A DNA stretch of 64,000 nt. Origin: Pseudomonas pohangensis. GTDB lineage: Bacteria; Pseudomonadota; Gammaproteobacteria; Pseudomonadales; Pseudomonadaceae. This document shows, piece by piece, positions 1 to 9,049 of the stretch. Numbering within the stretch: position 1 is the stretch's first letter; the number at the start of each line of letters is the position of its first letter. The notes under the pieces were generated by a model, which searched no databases, was not told where the DNA came from, and saw only the letters and a list, made by a program, of their open reading frames with translations. The position numbers and the translations under genes are program-made. The stretch covers positions 1,736,001 through 1,800,000 of the forward strand of contig NZ_LT629785.1 in the NCBI RefSeq assembly GCF_900105995.1, read 5' to 3'.

Positions 1-55
1 CGAGGAACTGCATGACTGCCCCAGCCGTTTATTGCCCCGTTGCGCGGTGCCTGCC

Positions 56-859
56 ATGAGCAAGGTCATTCTGGTCACCGGCGCTTCCTATGGATTCGGA
101 CAGAAAATCGCCGCGCATCTGGCCGCACGCGGTCACCTTGTTTTCGGTACCAGCCGCCGGCAGCTGCTCGATCAGGACAAGGTGCGCATGCTGCAGCTGG
201 ATGTGACTGACGACGCCTCAGTCAGCAACGCCGTGGCGCAGGTGATCAACGCAGCCGGCCGCCTCGACGTGCTGATCAACAACGCCGGGGTCGGCCTGTG
301 TGGCGCCGTCGAGGACACCAGTCTGGAAGAAGCGCAGTGGCAGCTGAACACCAACTTCTTCGGTCCGGTGCGCATGATCCGTGCGGTACTGCCGCAGATG
401 CGCAGCCAGGGCAGCGGTCGCATCATCACCGTCAGTTCGCTGGCCGGCCTGGCCGGCATGCCCTTCCAGCCGTTCTACAGTGCCAGCAAGTACGCCATCG
501 AAGGACTCAACGAAGCCCTGCGCCTGGAGCTTTCCGGCAGTGGTATCGATGCGACCACGATCAATCCCGGCGATTTCAAAACCGGCTTCACCGATGCCCG
601 GGTGTTCGCCAGACAGGCCCGCGCCGGCCACAACGCTCATCAGCTGGAGAAGACCCTAGCGATCTATGTGCGTGATGAACAGCAAGGTTCCGGCGCCGAT
701 CAGGTGGCGCAACTGGCGGTGCGTCTGGTCGAGCAGGCAAAACTGGATGTGCGCTACCCGGTGGGGGCATGGGGCCAGCGCGCCGGCATTTTCGCCAAGC
801 GCCTGATGCCGGCGCGGCTGTTCGAGCGCCTGATGAAATCCACCTATTCGCTCAAGTAG
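56..859 (+). CDS. SDR family oxidoreductase
   Basis: Classical short-chain dehydrogenase/reductase of about 267 residues, in the family's usual size range. The N-terminal Rossmann glycine motif is TGASYGFG, followed by NNAG and the catalytic Ser and YxxxK (YSASK). The ATG at 56 is preferred over an in-frame TTG at 32, because it places the nucleotide-binding strand (KVILVTGAS) at the very N-terminus as in relatives. The C-terminal part is longer than in minimal SDRs and resembles the group acting on retinol/steroid-like or lipid substrates, but the substrate cannot be read from the sequence. The next gene starts 6 bp downstream, suggesting co-transcription. Confidence 0.9.
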   Translation: MSKVILVTGASYGFGQKIAAHLAARGHLVFGTSRRQLLDQDKVRMLQLDVTDDASVSNAVAQVINAAGRLDVLINNAGVGLCGAVEDTSLEEAQWQLNTNFFGPVRMIRAVLPQMRSQGSGRIITVSSLAGLAGMPFQPFYSASKYAIEGLNEALRLELSGSGIDATTINPGDFKTGFTDARVFARQARAGHNAHQLEKTLAIYVRDEQQGSGADQVAQLAVRLVEQAKLDVRYPVGAWGQRAGIFAKRLMPARLFERLMKSTYSLK

Positions 860-865
860 TCGCCG

Positions 866-1894
866 ATGAAAATGCCTGACCTGCGCCACGCCCCCGCCCT
901 GCCCGCCGCACACTGGCCGCTGTTCGATGTCTACCCGCAACTGGCAGCGCTGCTGCAGCCGCTGGCGCTGTGCCAGCTGCCTTCACCGGTCGAGGCATTA
1001 CCCGCACTTGGCGAGTACGCGTGGGTCAAGCGCGACGATGGGATTCATCCGCACTACGGCGGCAACAAGATGCGCAAGCTGGAGTTCGTCGCCAGCGAGT
1101 TGCTGCGCAAAGGCGTGCGCCACGTCTACAGCCTGGGCGGCACCGGCACCAACTTCGGGGTAGCTGCAGCCATACTGCTGCAGGAACTGGGGATCGAGCT
1201 GACGCTGTTTTTATTCAGGCAACCGCCCTCGGAACATGTCGAGCACAACCAGCAACTGATGCGGCAACACGGCGCGCACCTGCATACCTTCGACAGTCTG
1301 GGCGCCGCCGCGCTGAGCTGGCAGCTGCACCCGCGCCGGCTCGATCCGCGCTGTTATTTCCTGGCTGCCGGCGCATCCAGCCCGGTGGCGACCTTTGCCT
1401 ACATCAACGCGGCCTTTGAACTGCGCGAGCAGATCCAGGCCGGCAATTGCCCGCTGCCGGCACAGATCATCCTGCCGGTAGGCAGTTCCGCAACCCTGGC
1501 CGGGCTGACGCTCGGCTGTGCGCTGGCCGGCCTTGAGACACAGGTGATCGGCGTGCGCGTGGCCCCGGAAAAACTCGGTTTCATTGACATCTGCACCCCG
1601 GCGGTCAGTCGCAAGATGATGCTCAGCGCCGCGCGCCTGCTGGAAAAGCACGGCCACCCGGGGGGCAGCATCAAGGTGCCCGAGCCGATCCTGGTTTCCG
1701 ACTGGTTTGCGCCCGGTTACGGCTGTTCAACAGCAGCCACCGAAGCCGCCATCCGCCGCGGCATGGCGGCCGGTCTGACGCTGGACGCCACTTACAGCGG
1801 CAAGGCATTCGGCGAGTATCTCAAGCGCTTGCAATCCGGCGCAGCGCCTTTGCTGTTCTGGGCCACGCTGAATTCGCAGCCGGCACAGGGCTAG
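866..1894 (+). CDS. PLP-dependent ACC deaminase / D-cysteine desulfhydrase-like protein
   Basis: A 342-residue fold-type II PLP enzyme. The motif GGNKMRKLEF around residues 65-74 matches the GGNKxRKLE signature of 1-aminocyclopropane-1-carboxylate deaminase and D-cysteine desulfhydrase, with Lys68 the expected Schiff-base lysine. GGTGTNFG and PVGSSATLAG resemble the phosphate- and carboxylate-binding loops of the family. It is cytosolic and is expected to act on a small amino acid, but whether it is a deaminase, desulfhydrase or a third activity cannot be told here. It lies 6 bp after the SDR gene and its stop overlaps the convergent stop of the next gene. Confidence 0.8.
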   Translation: MKMPDLRHAPALPAAHWPLFDVYPQLAALLQPLALCQLPSPVEALPALGEYAWVKRDDGIHPHYGGNKMRKLEFVASELLRKGVRHVYSLGGTGTNFGVAAAILLQELGIELTLFLFRQPPSEHVEHNQQLMRQHGAHLHTFDSLGAAALSWQLHPRRLDPRCYFLAAGASSPVATFAYINAAFELREQIQAGNCPLPAQIILPVGSSATLAGLTLGCALAGLETQVIGVRVAPEKLGFIDICTPAVSRKMMLSAARLLEKHGHPGGSIKVPEPILVSDWFAPGYGCSTAATEAAIRRGMAAGLTLDATYSGKAFGEYLKRLQSGAAPLLFWATLNSQPAQG

Positions 1895-2370
1895 TGGCTT
1901 TGCGACTGCTGGCGCAAGCGGTTCGCCGAGTTGCCCGCCACAGTAACCCTGGGGGCACTGCGCCTGCTCTGGCGTCGGCTGAGGATCTTGCCCGCAGCTT
2001 CACGTACCGCCCGCACCCCTTCCAGCAGACTCAGGCTCTCTTCGGTATCGCGTTTGAGACTGGCAAGCTGCTGCCAGGTTTGCGCCCGGCGTTCTTTCAG
2101 GGAGTAAAGCCGCTGCTCCAGCTCGTCAACCCGCTGGCGTGAGCGGGCGCGGCTTCTGTTTTTGCCCTTGACCGTCGCTTCCTGCAGATGCTGACGACTG
2201 CTGAGCAGTTTCTCCTGGACCTTTTCGCATTCTTTATCCAGCTTGCCGGCCATGCTCTCGGTCTCGGCAATCGCCTTGCTGCACGCGCGCTCCAGCCGGG
2301 CCACCACATCCAGCGAAAGCGCATGCAGCAGATGGATAGGGGTTGGCAGCACCTTTTTTCTCTCCGACAT
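1891..2370 (-). CDS. Hypothetical coiled-coil protein
   Basis: About 159 residues, rich in Lys, Arg, Glu and Gln, with a long predicted helical/coiled-coil centre (roughly residues 20-120) and a basic C-terminal tail rich in Ser, Arg and Gln. No catalytic motif is recognisable. The ATG at 2370 is preferred to a TTG two codons upstream. The gene is convergent with the PLP enzyme, their stop codons overlapping by 4 bp, and its start lies 27 bp from the end of the PPK2 gene, so the two may be co-transcribed. A nucleoid-associated or cell-envelope role would be guesswork. Confidence 0.65.
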   Translation of the reverse strand: MSERKKVLPTPIHLLHALSLDVVARLERACSKAIAETESMAGKLDKECEKVQEKLLSSRQHLQEATVKGKNRSRARSRQRVDELEQRLYSLKERRAQTWQQLASLKRDTEESLSLLEGVRAVREAAGKILSRRQSRRSAPRVTVAGNSANRLRQQSQSH

Positions 2371-2397
2371 AATCAAGCCCCGCTCGCTGGCCTCGTC

Positions 2398-3321
2398 TCA
2401 ATAAACCGCAGGCACGATAATTTCGTCCGGCACCGGAGAGCGCAGGTAATCCGCATTGAATACGCGGGCCGGCAGCACTATCGGTTCCGGTTCGGTTTCG
2501 GCGTAGGGAATCTGCGTCAGCAGATGATGAATGCAATTCAGTCGTGCGCGTTTTTTGTCATCCGCCTCGACTATCCACCATGGCGCTTCGGCAATATGCG
2601 TACGCGCGAGCATTTCTTCCTTGGCCCGGGTGTAATCCTCCCAGCGCCGGCGTGATTCCAGATCCATCGGCGAGAGTTTCCACTGCTTGAGCGGGTCATT
2701 GATGCGCATCAGGAAGCGCTGGTACTGCTCGTTGTCGGTAATCGAGAACCAGTACTTGATGAGGATAATGCCCGAGCGCACCAGCATCTTTTCAAATTCG
2801 GGTACGGTTCGGAAAAACTCTTCGTACTCGCTGCCGGTGCAAAAGCCCATGACCTTTTCGACACCGGCACGGTTGTACCAGCTGCGGTCAAACAGAACCA
2901 TTTCACCGGCCGCCGGCAGGTGCGGCACATAACGCTGGAAGTACCACTGCGTGCGCTCACGCTCACTGGGTGCGGGCAGTGCGGCGACACGACAGACGCG
3001 CGGATTCAGGCGCTGGGTAATGCGCTTGATGGCACCGCCCTTGCCGGCCGCATCGCGGCCCTCGAAGAGCACCACGACCTTGAGCTTGTTCTCGACGACC
3101 CAGCCCTGCAGCTTGACCAGTTCACCCTGCAGGCGCAGCAACTCACGAAAATACACGCGGCGGTCCATGCCCTTCGAGGGCGCCGGCCCCCACTCTCCCG
3201 CCAGCGCGTCCAGTCGCTCGTCGTCCAGCTCCATTTCCAGCTCTTCATCGAAGCTGTCGAGAATGTCGTCATACATGTGACGGGCCTGTTCGGAGTAATC
3301 CGCAATCATCTGCTCGCTCAT
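2398..3321 (-). CDS. ppk2: Polyphosphate kinase 2 (PPK2 family)
   Basis: A 307-residue PPK2 protein that transfers phosphate between polyphosphate and nucleotides in the cytosol. The Walker A motif GRDAAGKGG lies at about residues 88-96 and the Walker B/lid motif DRSWYNR at about 145-151, both signatures of the family. The length fits the single-domain class I/III type; which nucleotide is used (GDP, ADP or AMP) cannot be decided. The ATG at 3321 is chosen because an AGGAG lies 6 nt upstream; the longer reading would run into the neighbouring small gene. The phosphate operon lies nearby, consistent with a role in phosphate storage. Confidence 0.92.
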   Translation of the reverse strand: MSEQMIADYSEQARHMYDDILDSFDEELEMELDDERLDALAGEWGPAPSKGMDRRVYFRELLRLQGELVKLQGWVVENKLKVVVLFEGRDAAGKGGAIKRITQRLNPRVCRVAALPAPSERERTQWYFQRYVPHLPAAGEMVLFDRSWYNRAGVEKVMGFCTGSEYEEFFRTVPEFEKMLVRSGIILIKYWFSITDNEQYQRFLMRINDPLKQWKLSPMDLESRRRWEDYTRAKEEMLARTHIAEAPWWIVEADDKKRARLNCIHHLLTQIPYAETEPEPIVLPARVFNADYLRSPVPDEIIVPAVY

Positions 3322-3394
3322 GGTGGCTCCTGAAGCTGGCGGGTGGGGTTCGAAAAACCTTTGTGTTGTCTGTACCGCACCGCTGCCGGCAGCC

Positions 3395-3622
3395 TTACAG
3401 GCGGATCGCCGCGCGCTGCATGCCCTGACTGGCAATATCGTCACGGGCCTGGCGCAACCGGTCGGCATCCAGGCTCATGCGGTGGATGACATTGAGCAGT
3501 TGCTGCCTGAGCAACTCGTCACCCACCCGCTCGGTAGCACGCATCACCGCTAGCGCACTGGCTTCATGATTGCCGGCCACCTGATCGAGGGTTTTGCAGA
3601 TAGTGCGGATTGTCTGGCTCAC
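3395..3622 (-). CDS. Small hypothetical protein (75 aa)
   Basis: A 75-residue, apparently all-helical protein with no recognised motif. A GTG start is supported by a strong AAGGAGT about 7 nt upstream on the minus strand. It lies upstream of the PPK2 gene in the same direction with a 73-bp gap, so both may be in one transcript. Function unknown. Confidence 0.6.
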   Translation of the reverse strand: MSQTIRTICKTLDQVAGNHEASALAVMRATERVGDELLRQQLLNVIHRMSLDADRLRQARDDIASQGMQRAAIRL

Positions 3623-3810
3623 CGGAAGACTCCTTCTGAATAACGCCAGCGCATTCTAAAGCGGTGATATTGCCGTTTTATTGCAGTTGCCAATTCAGCG
3701 GCCGCGACGCCAGCCCGCTGCAATCAGAGGCAAGGCAGCGGGTGCAGCAGGCACAGCTGCGCCATCTGTTCTGTCGGGGGTTGCAGGCAATGGCCGAGCA
3801 CGGGGCCAGC

Positions 3811-4446
3811 TCAGGAAGAGAACACTTCGCTACGCTGGTCTGCCAGTAACCGGTTCGCCGGCAGGCCATGCCGGCTGAGTTGCGCCTGAACTTCGTCCAC
3901 AGCGGCCAATACCCGCTGCGCCCAATGCTCATCATCGGGGCGGACCACAACCACGCGAAAGCCGTGGTCATAACCTTCCGCACGCACGCCTTCGGAATCA
4001 TCCACATGCAGGTCAATGCCGAAGGCCGGAGGAAACTTCGAGGGCGAATGCGTGAAACCGTGAACCTTCAGCGCATGGCCGTGGCGTACGCTGTTGACCA
4101 CGCCATCAATGTGCACGCCGTAGAGCAGCAGCCAGCGCCGGATGTAGGCCGGCGTCCGCCCGGACGAGGTGTAGATCCAGATGCTGCAGCCGCGACGCCG
4201 CAACTCGCGGGCCAGTTCGCGCGTACCGCTGCGCAACGGCTCACCCAGCCAGCGGTGGACAATACCCGGCAGACGGCTTTGCTCGGCTTCAGTCTGGCGA
4301 AAATGACAGGCCAGCGTGTCATCGATATCAAAGGATATGCGAATGTGCTGGCGCCTGAAGAAATGCAGCGGCAGCAGTTTTTTCATTACCGTCCATGCCT
4401 GATTGCCGCTCGCGGTGCGGGTATTGCGTATACCGTAGCGTTTCAT
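3811..4446 (-). CDS. HAD-like hydrolase
   Basis: A 211-residue haloacid dehalogenase-type hydrolase. The motif I DIDDT near residues 40-44 carries the nucleophile and general acid aspartates; IYTSSGR provides the motif II Thr/Ser; DLHVDDSEG near the C-terminus supplies the acidic motif IV. There is only a modest cap insertion. The sequence before residue 21 is dispensable and translation may start at the internal Met21. Its ATG overlaps the stop of the upstream Fic-like gene (ATGA), so the two proteins are probably translationally coupled. Substrate unknown; a phosphatase role is the usual expectation. Confidence 0.8.
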   Translation of the reverse strand: MKRYGIRNTRTASGNQAWTVMKKLLPLHFFRRQHIRISFDIDDTLACHFRQTEAEQSRLPGIVHRWLGEPLRSGTRELARELRRRGCSIWIYTSSGRTPAYIRRWLLLYGVHIDGVVNSVRHGHALKVHGFTHSPSKFPPAFGIDLHVDDSEGVRAEGYDHGFRVVVVRPDDEHWAQRVLAAVDEVQAQLSRHGLPANRLLADQRSEVFSS

Positions 4447-5144
4447 CGCATGGCTTCCTTGTGCAGAGGCAACTGTTTACCCGTAAGGAAAAAATCCTTG
4501 CTGGCAGGTGTCTGATTTTCCAGGAAAGCGGCGTACTTCTTCTTGATCTTGGGCAGCTCATACAGCGCTTTCAGACCATGCTTGGCGGAATTCCGGATCA
4601 ACGAAGAAGGATTGAAATAGCCTTCGGCATTTTCCACCGTCAGGACGAACGGCGGGCGCCCTGCGCGCATCAGCAAATAGCTGACAATCAGCGATCCGCT
4701 GCGATTATTGCCTTCGATGAACAGCTGCGGCTTGCTCAGAATGCGCACATAAACACCGGCCGCGCGCTTCCACACCGACTCGTTGCGGTGGGCGCTGTAC
4801 CAGTTGTACAGGTCCTTGATGCCACCTTCGGCTTCGTGGAAAAAGTGTTTCTCGGTAGCCTCAAGGTGTTCGGCAAACTCCAGGCGGCGCCCGGGATCAC
4901 TACCGCAGAGCACCGTGGCATTGATCTCCAGCAGCAGATTGACCTGCTGCAGATCAAACAGATCAACCCCGCGTGCAACGTAGTCGTCAACCAGGGCATA
5001 GCCCTCCAGCATGTTCTGCAGCACTTCGTCACTGAAGGGTTCACGCTGCTCGATAAAGTGCTGGCTGAGTTCGTCAAAGCGCGACTGCACCTCGCGCAGG
5101 GCACGTTCAATGGCGGTCAGGTCAAGACGACGCTTTGCTGGCAT
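4443..5144 (-). CDS. Fic-like domain protein with degenerate active-site motif
   Basis: About 233 residues, mostly helical. QLFIEGNNR at residues 140-148 aligns with the Fic signature HPFxxGNGR, but the catalytic His is Gln and the second Gly is Asn. The surrounding helix (LIVSYLLMRAG) also fits the Fic fold. An active AMP-transferase is therefore doubtful; another nucleotide- or phosphate-related activity, or a purely regulatory role, is possible. Start at 5144 chosen because the upstream extension runs through the pstB terminator and into pstB. It is coupled by a 4-bp overlap to the HAD hydrolase, suggesting a two-protein unit. Confidence 0.7.
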   Translation of the reverse strand: MPAKRRLDLTAIERALREVQSRFDELSQHFIEQREPFSDEVLQNMLEGYALVDDYVARGVDLFDLQQVNLLLEINATVLCGSDPGRRLEFAEHLEATEKHFFHEAEGGIKDLYNWYSAHRNESVWKRAAGVYVRILSKPQLFIEGNNRSGSLIVSYLLMRAGRPPFVLTVENAEGYFNPSSLIRNSAKHGLKALYELPKIKKKYAAFLENQTPASKDFFLTGKQLPLHKEAMR

Positions 5145-5167
5145 TGACGATCCGGAGTAGTAGCTGG

Positions 5168-5209
5168 AAAAAAAGCTGCAACCAACGGCACGCCGGCCCT
5201 GGCTGCAGC
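5168..5209 (-). terminator. Rho-independent terminator after pstB
   Basis: On the minus strand a 9-bp stem (one G-U pair; 5201-5209 with 5175-5183) is followed directly by seven T residues (A tract 5168-5174 on the plus strand). It lies 21 bp after the pstB stop codon and before the Fic-like gene, separating the two units. Confidence 0.8.
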
Positions 5210-5229
5210 AGTGTGGCTCTGGCAGTGGC

Positions 5230-6048
5230 CTAGCTGAACTTGCCGCTGATGTAATCACTGGTCAGCTGTTCGCGCGGATTGTTGAAAATCTGCGCCGTCG
5301 GGCCCATTTCGACCAGATAGCCGGTACGCGTGCCCTCGGAAATATCCACCGAGAAGAACGCCGTGGTATCCGCCACCCGGATGGCCTGCTGCATGTTGTG
5401 GGTCACCAGCGCGATGGTGTAATCCTTCTTCAGTTCGACCATCAGTTCCTCCACCCGGCGCGTGGCAATCGGGTCGAGCGCCGAACACGGCTCGTCCAGC
5501 AGCAGTACTTCCGGCTCGGTGGCGATGGCGCGGGCGATACACAAGCGCTGTTGCTGGCCACCGGACAGCGACAGACCGCTGACCTTGAGCTTGTCCTTGA
5601 CTTCGTCCCACAGCGCGGCGCCCTGCAAGGCATGTTTGACGCGATCACCGATATCGCCCTTGTAGCGGTTCAGGCGCAGGCCGAAGGCGACATTGTCGAA
5701 AATACTCATCGAAAACGGATTCGGCTGCTGGAACACCATGCCGATGTAGCGACGCACGACCACCGGATCAACGCCCTTGCCGTATACGTCCTGGCCGAGA
5801 AAATGCACATGGCCTTCGAAACGGAAGCCTTTCACCAGATCGTTCATCCGGTTCAGGCTGCGCAGCACGGTACTTTTGCCGCAGCCGGAAGGGCCGATAA
5901 ATCCGGTGATCTTGTTCTTTTCAATCGGCACATGGCTGTCGCGTACCGCCATGAAGTTGCCGTAGAAAATCTTGTCCAGCTTGCAGTCCATCACCACCGG
6001 AGCATGGGCTTCAAACAGTTCGGCTTTTTGCGCAGTTGATGCGTTCAC
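5230..6048 (-). CDS. pstB: Phosphate ABC transporter ATP-binding protein PstB
   Basis: ATPase subunit of the high-affinity phosphate importer, 272 residues with a GTG start. Walker A GPSGCGKST, ABC signature LSGGQQQR and Walker B LLLDEPCSALDP are all intact, followed by the switch His region (VTHNM). The order pstS-C-A-B and the 19-bp gap to pstA indicate one operon. No phoU follows: a terminator and a Fic-like gene lie there instead, although phoU is often the next gene in relatives. Confidence 0.97.
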   Translation of the reverse strand: MNASTAQKAELFEAHAPVVMDCKLDKIFYGNFMAVRDSHVPIEKNKITGFIGPSGCGKSTVLRSLNRMNDLVKGFRFEGHVHFLGQDVYGKGVDPVVVRRYIGMVFQQPNPFSMSIFDNVAFGLRLNRYKGDIGDRVKHALQGAALWDEVKDKLKVSGLSLSGGQQQRLCIARAIATEPEVLLLDEPCSALDPIATRRVEELMVELKKDYTIALVTHNMQQAIRVADTTAFFSVDISEGTRTGYLVEMGPTAQIFNNPREQLTSDYISGKFS

Positions 6049-6067
6049 GATTCAGATGCTCCCGTTC

Positions 6068-6961
6068 TCAATACTTTGGTTTGCCGAAAATGCGGCTGAC
6101 GACATTCACGACAAGCACAATCATTACCAGCACCAGCGAGGCGGCCCAGGCAAGTTCGAGCTGGTTGTCGAAGGGCATGCCGGAGAAGTTGTAAATCAGT
6201 ACGGCCAGCGATGCCGTCGGGTTCATCACTTCCAGGCTGCCCTCGTGATAGATCCAGTAGTTGCTGAACAGTGCGGTAAACAGCAGCGGCGCGGTTTCAC
6301 CCGCAGCGCGGGCGACGGCCAGCATGACGCCGGTGAGAATCGCCGGCAGACCGGTCGGCAGGATGATCTTCCAGATCACCTGTGAACGGGTGCAGCCCAT
6401 GCCGTAAGCGGCATCCTTCATGATCTTGGGCACCATTTTCATCGACTCTTCGGCAGTCAGCACGACGATCGGCAGCATCAGCACGGCCAGCGCCACGCCG
6501 CCCGCCGGTGCCGAGTAGGTGCCGGTGGTCAGGACGACCATGGCGTACGCGAACACGCCGGCAAGGATCGAAGGCAGTCCGGTGAGCATCTTGGCGGCAA
6601 AGCGTGCGCTGTTGGCCAGCTTGCTGTCCGGCCCCAGTTCTGCCAGAAAAATCGCCGCCAGAATGCCGACCGGTACCGCGATCGCGGCGGCAATACCGAC
6701 CATGACGAAGGTACCGGCCAGCGCATTGCCGAAACCACCACCGGTCTCGAAACCGGTCGGCGGCAGCTCGGTGAACAGTTCCATGCTCAGCCGCGCACCG
6801 CCGCGGGTGATCAACATGTAGAGCACCGAAAACAGTGGCACGCTGGCCAGCAAGGCACCCAGCCAGAGCAGACTGGTCAGCACGATACTGCGCAGGGCGC
6901 GGCCTTCGAAGCGGCGTTGCAGGCTGGGTACAGCGGTAATCCCGGAGGTCAGCTCGTTCAT
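6068..6961 (-). CDS. pstA: Phosphate ABC transporter permease PstA
   Basis: Inner-membrane permease subunit of 297 residues with about six membrane segments. The binding-protein-dependent transport motif is seen around AAYGMGCTRSQVIWKIILP, which carries the EAA-type loop contacting PstB. The ATG overlaps the pstC stop (ATGA), a sign of translational coupling with its heterodimer partner. Confidence 0.96.
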   Translation of the reverse strand: MNELTSGITAVPSLQRRFEGRALRSIVLTSLLWLGALLASVPLFSVLYMLITRGGARLSMELFTELPPTGFETGGGFGNALAGTFVMVGIAAAIAVPVGILAAIFLAELGPDSKLANSARFAAKMLTGLPSILAGVFAYAMVVLTTGTYSAPAGGVALAVLMLPIVVLTAEESMKMVPKIMKDAAYGMGCTRSQVIWKIILPTGLPAILTGVMLAVARAAGETAPLLFTALFSNYWIYHEGSLEVMNPTASLAVLIYNFSGMPFDNQLELAWAASLVLVMIVLVVNVVSRIFGKPKY

Positions 6962-7926
6962 CCTTTGGCACCCCTTTGGGCATAGGCCATGATCATGGAG
7001 CCGATGACATTCACTATCAGCGTGATCAGCATCAGAATCAGCGCGGCATACATCAGTACTTCGATCTCGTTCGGGCCGGCCTCGGGGAAGTTCAGCGCGA
7101 GCAAGGCCGCCAGCGTGTTGGCCGGTGCAAAGAGCGACAGGCTGATCTGGTTCGAGTTGCCGACCAGCATGGCCAGCGCCATCGTTTCACCCAGTGCGCG
7201 GCCCAGCCCCAGTACCAGGGAACCGAAAATACCGGTGAGTGCAGACGGCACCATCACCTTGAGAATCGCTTCCCAGTGGGTGGTACCCATGCCATACGCG
7301 GCCTGTTTGGTTTTCATCGGTACCGCCGTCAGGGCATCCTGGGAGACGGCGGCGATGGTTGGCAGAATCATGATGGCCAGCACCAGCGCGGCAGGCAGCA
7401 GGCCCGGCCCGCTCAGTGAAGTGCCGAAAAACGGTAGCCAGCCGAGCTCGGTGTGAAACCAGTCGGTCAGGGGGCGAATCGTCGGGATCACCACGTAAAT
7501 ACCCCACAGGCCGTAAACCACACTGGGAATGGCGGCGAGCAATTCGACGATGGTGCGGAAGATCGCGGCCAGACGCGGCGGCAGAAAATCCTGGGTGAGG
7601 AAAATCGCCATGCTGACCCCGAAAAAACCGGCGATCAGCAGCGCAATCAGGGCGCTGTAGAGGGTGCCCCAGATAGCCGGCAGAATGCCGTACTGGTTTT
7701 GGTTGACGTCCCAGACAGTCCCGGTAATAACGTCCAGACCATGTTTCTCAATGCCTGGAACTGCCTTGCGGCCTACCTCGAAAATCAGCGCGAATACCAG
7801 CGCCAGGATCAGTATGACGCCCACCCGCGCTAGGCCGCGGAAGATGCGATCAACCAGAAAGTCCCTGGTGGAAGGCGGCTGGCAGGCAGAGTCCGGGTTA
7901 ACCGGCACGTCAAAAGGTTTGTTCAT
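6958..7926 (-). CDS. pstC: Phosphate ABC transporter permease PstC
   Basis: Inner-membrane permease subunit of 322 residues. There is a hydrophilic N-terminal tail, then about six hydrophobic segments, and the EAA-type loop AAYGMGTTHWEAILKVMVP that couples to the ATPase. It forms the channel with PstA, with which it overlaps by 4 bp. A strong hairpin in the 91-bp gap from pstS is positioned to lower its expression relative to the binding protein. Confidence 0.96.
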   Translation of the reverse strand: MNKPFDVPVNPDSACQPPSTRDFLVDRIFRGLARVGVILILALVFALIFEVGRKAVPGIEKHGLDVITGTVWDVNQNQYGILPAIWGTLYSALIALLIAGFFGVSMAIFLTQDFLPPRLAAIFRTIVELLAAIPSVVYGLWGIYVVIPTIRPLTDWFHTELGWLPFFGTSLSGPGLLPAALVLAIMILPTIAAVSQDALTAVPMKTKQAAYGMGTTHWEAILKVMVPSALTGIFGSLVLGLGRALGETMALAMLVGNSNQISLSLFAPANTLAALLALNFPEAGPNEIEVLMYAALILMLITLIVNVIGSMIMAYAQRGAKG

Positions 7927-7970
7927 TGGCTAAATCCAGAGCATGGACAGGAGTCCCGTGGCTTTAGCCC

Positions 7971-8003
7971 CGTCCGGCACAGGTGTAGCGCCTGCGCCGG
8001 ACG
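7971..8003 (-). other. Hairpin between pstS and pstC
   Basis: A stem CGTCCGGC/GCCGGACG extended inward by CAGG/CCTG with a single mismatch and a 7-nt loop. There is no T tract, so it is more likely a 3'-end-protecting or partially terminating structure that raises pstS mRNA relative to pstCAB than a full terminator. Confidence 0.65.
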
Positions 8004-8017
8004 AGGTCTGGCGGGGT

Positions 8018-9049
8018 TTACTGGATGTTGGCCGAAGCCTTGCGGACCTGTTCCACCACAACCTGCGGCAGCGGGATGTAACCCATCGAGTCGGCAATTT
8101 TCTGCCCTTCGGTCAGGCCGTACTCGACCATCTCGCGCATGGCCTTGGCTTTGGCCGGACTTTCATTGTGCTTGCGGAAGATCATCCAGGTGTAGGAAGT
8201 GATCGGGTAGGACTTGGCGCCATCCGGATCAGGCAGCCAGGCCACCAGATTTTCCGGCATCTTCACCGCTGCCAGTGCCTCGGCACCGCTTTCCGCGTTA
8301 GGCACCACGTAGTTGCCGGCCTTGTTCTGCAACTGGGCAAAGTCGACCCTGGCCAGTTTGGCGAAGCCGTATTCGATATAACCGATGGCACCCGGTGTCT
8401 GGCGTACGGTCGCGGTTACACCGTCATTTTTCGGCGATTTGATGAACTTGTCGGTGGCTGGCCAGTTGACCGTGTTGCCTTCACCCAGCGTGCTATTGAA
8501 CGCAGGGTTGATGGCTGCCAGGTGCTTGGTGAAGACCGCGGTGGTGCCACTCGAGTCTGCACGCACGACAACCGTGATCGGCAGGTCGGGGAGCTGGATT
8601 TGCGGGTTGGCAGCAACCAGCGCCGGGTCGTTCCACTGGGTAATCTTGCCCAGAAAGATGTTGGAATAGACTTCACGCGGCAGTTTCAGCTCTTTCGGTT
8701 CGCCCGGCAGGTTGAACGCCAGCACGATCTCGCCGGCAGTCATCGGCAACAGCTGCACGCCTTCGGCCACCTTGGCCATGTCTTCTTCCTTCATCGCCGA
8801 GTCGCTGGCGGCAAAGTCGACGGTGTTATTGAGGAAATCCTGTACACCAGCACCGCTCCCCTTGGACTGGTAATCCACCGTCACACCGGCGGTCTGCTTG
8901 CTGAAATCCTTGAACCAGGTCAGGTAGATGGGCGCCGGAAAGCTTGCGCCGGAACCGGTCAGGCGCACGCTTTCCTCGGCGAATGCCATTGAACTTGCAC
9001 AAAGGGAAAGCGTAGCGGCGAGCGCGGCAGACTTCATCAAACGTTTCAT
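8018..9049 (-). CDS. pstS: Phosphate ABC transporter substrate-binding protein PstS
   Basis: Periplasmic phosphate-binding protein of 343 residues. The first 24 residues are a Sec signal peptide (basic start, hydrophobic core, AFA cleavage site). The mature N-terminus has the LTGSGASFPAP motif, and later SKGSGAG and DFAASDSAM loops contribute phosphate ligands; RADSSGTT is also typical. First gene of the operon, preceded by a long leader with a Pho box. The length is usual for pseudomonads. Confidence 0.97.
   Translation of the reverse strand: MKRLMKSAALAATLSLCASSMAFAEESVRLTGSGASFPAPIYLTWFKDFSKQTAGVTVDYQSKGSGAGVQDFLNNTVDFAASDSAMKEEDMAKVAEGVQLLPMTAGEIVLAFNLPGEPKELKLPREVYSNIFLGKITQWNDPALVAANPQIQLPDLPITVVVRADSSGTTAVFTKHLAAINPAFNSTLGEGNTVNWPATDKFIKSPKNDGVTATVRQTPGAIGYIEYGFAKLARVDFAQLQNKAGNYVVPNAESGAEALAAVKMPENLVAWLPDPDGAKSYPITSYTWMIFRKHNESPAKAKAMREMVEYGLTEGQKIADSMGYIPLPQVVVEQVRKASANIQ

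Noticed and set aside
3322..3468. N-terminal extension of PPK2
   Set aside because: No ATG with ribosome binding site; the extension overlaps another plausible gene, while the ATG at 3321 has AGGAG upstream.
7943..8992. Open frame of 349 codons on the plus strand opposite pstS
   Set aside because: No family resemblance; low-complexity translation typical of the antisense of a GC-rich gene; pstS on the other strand is certain.
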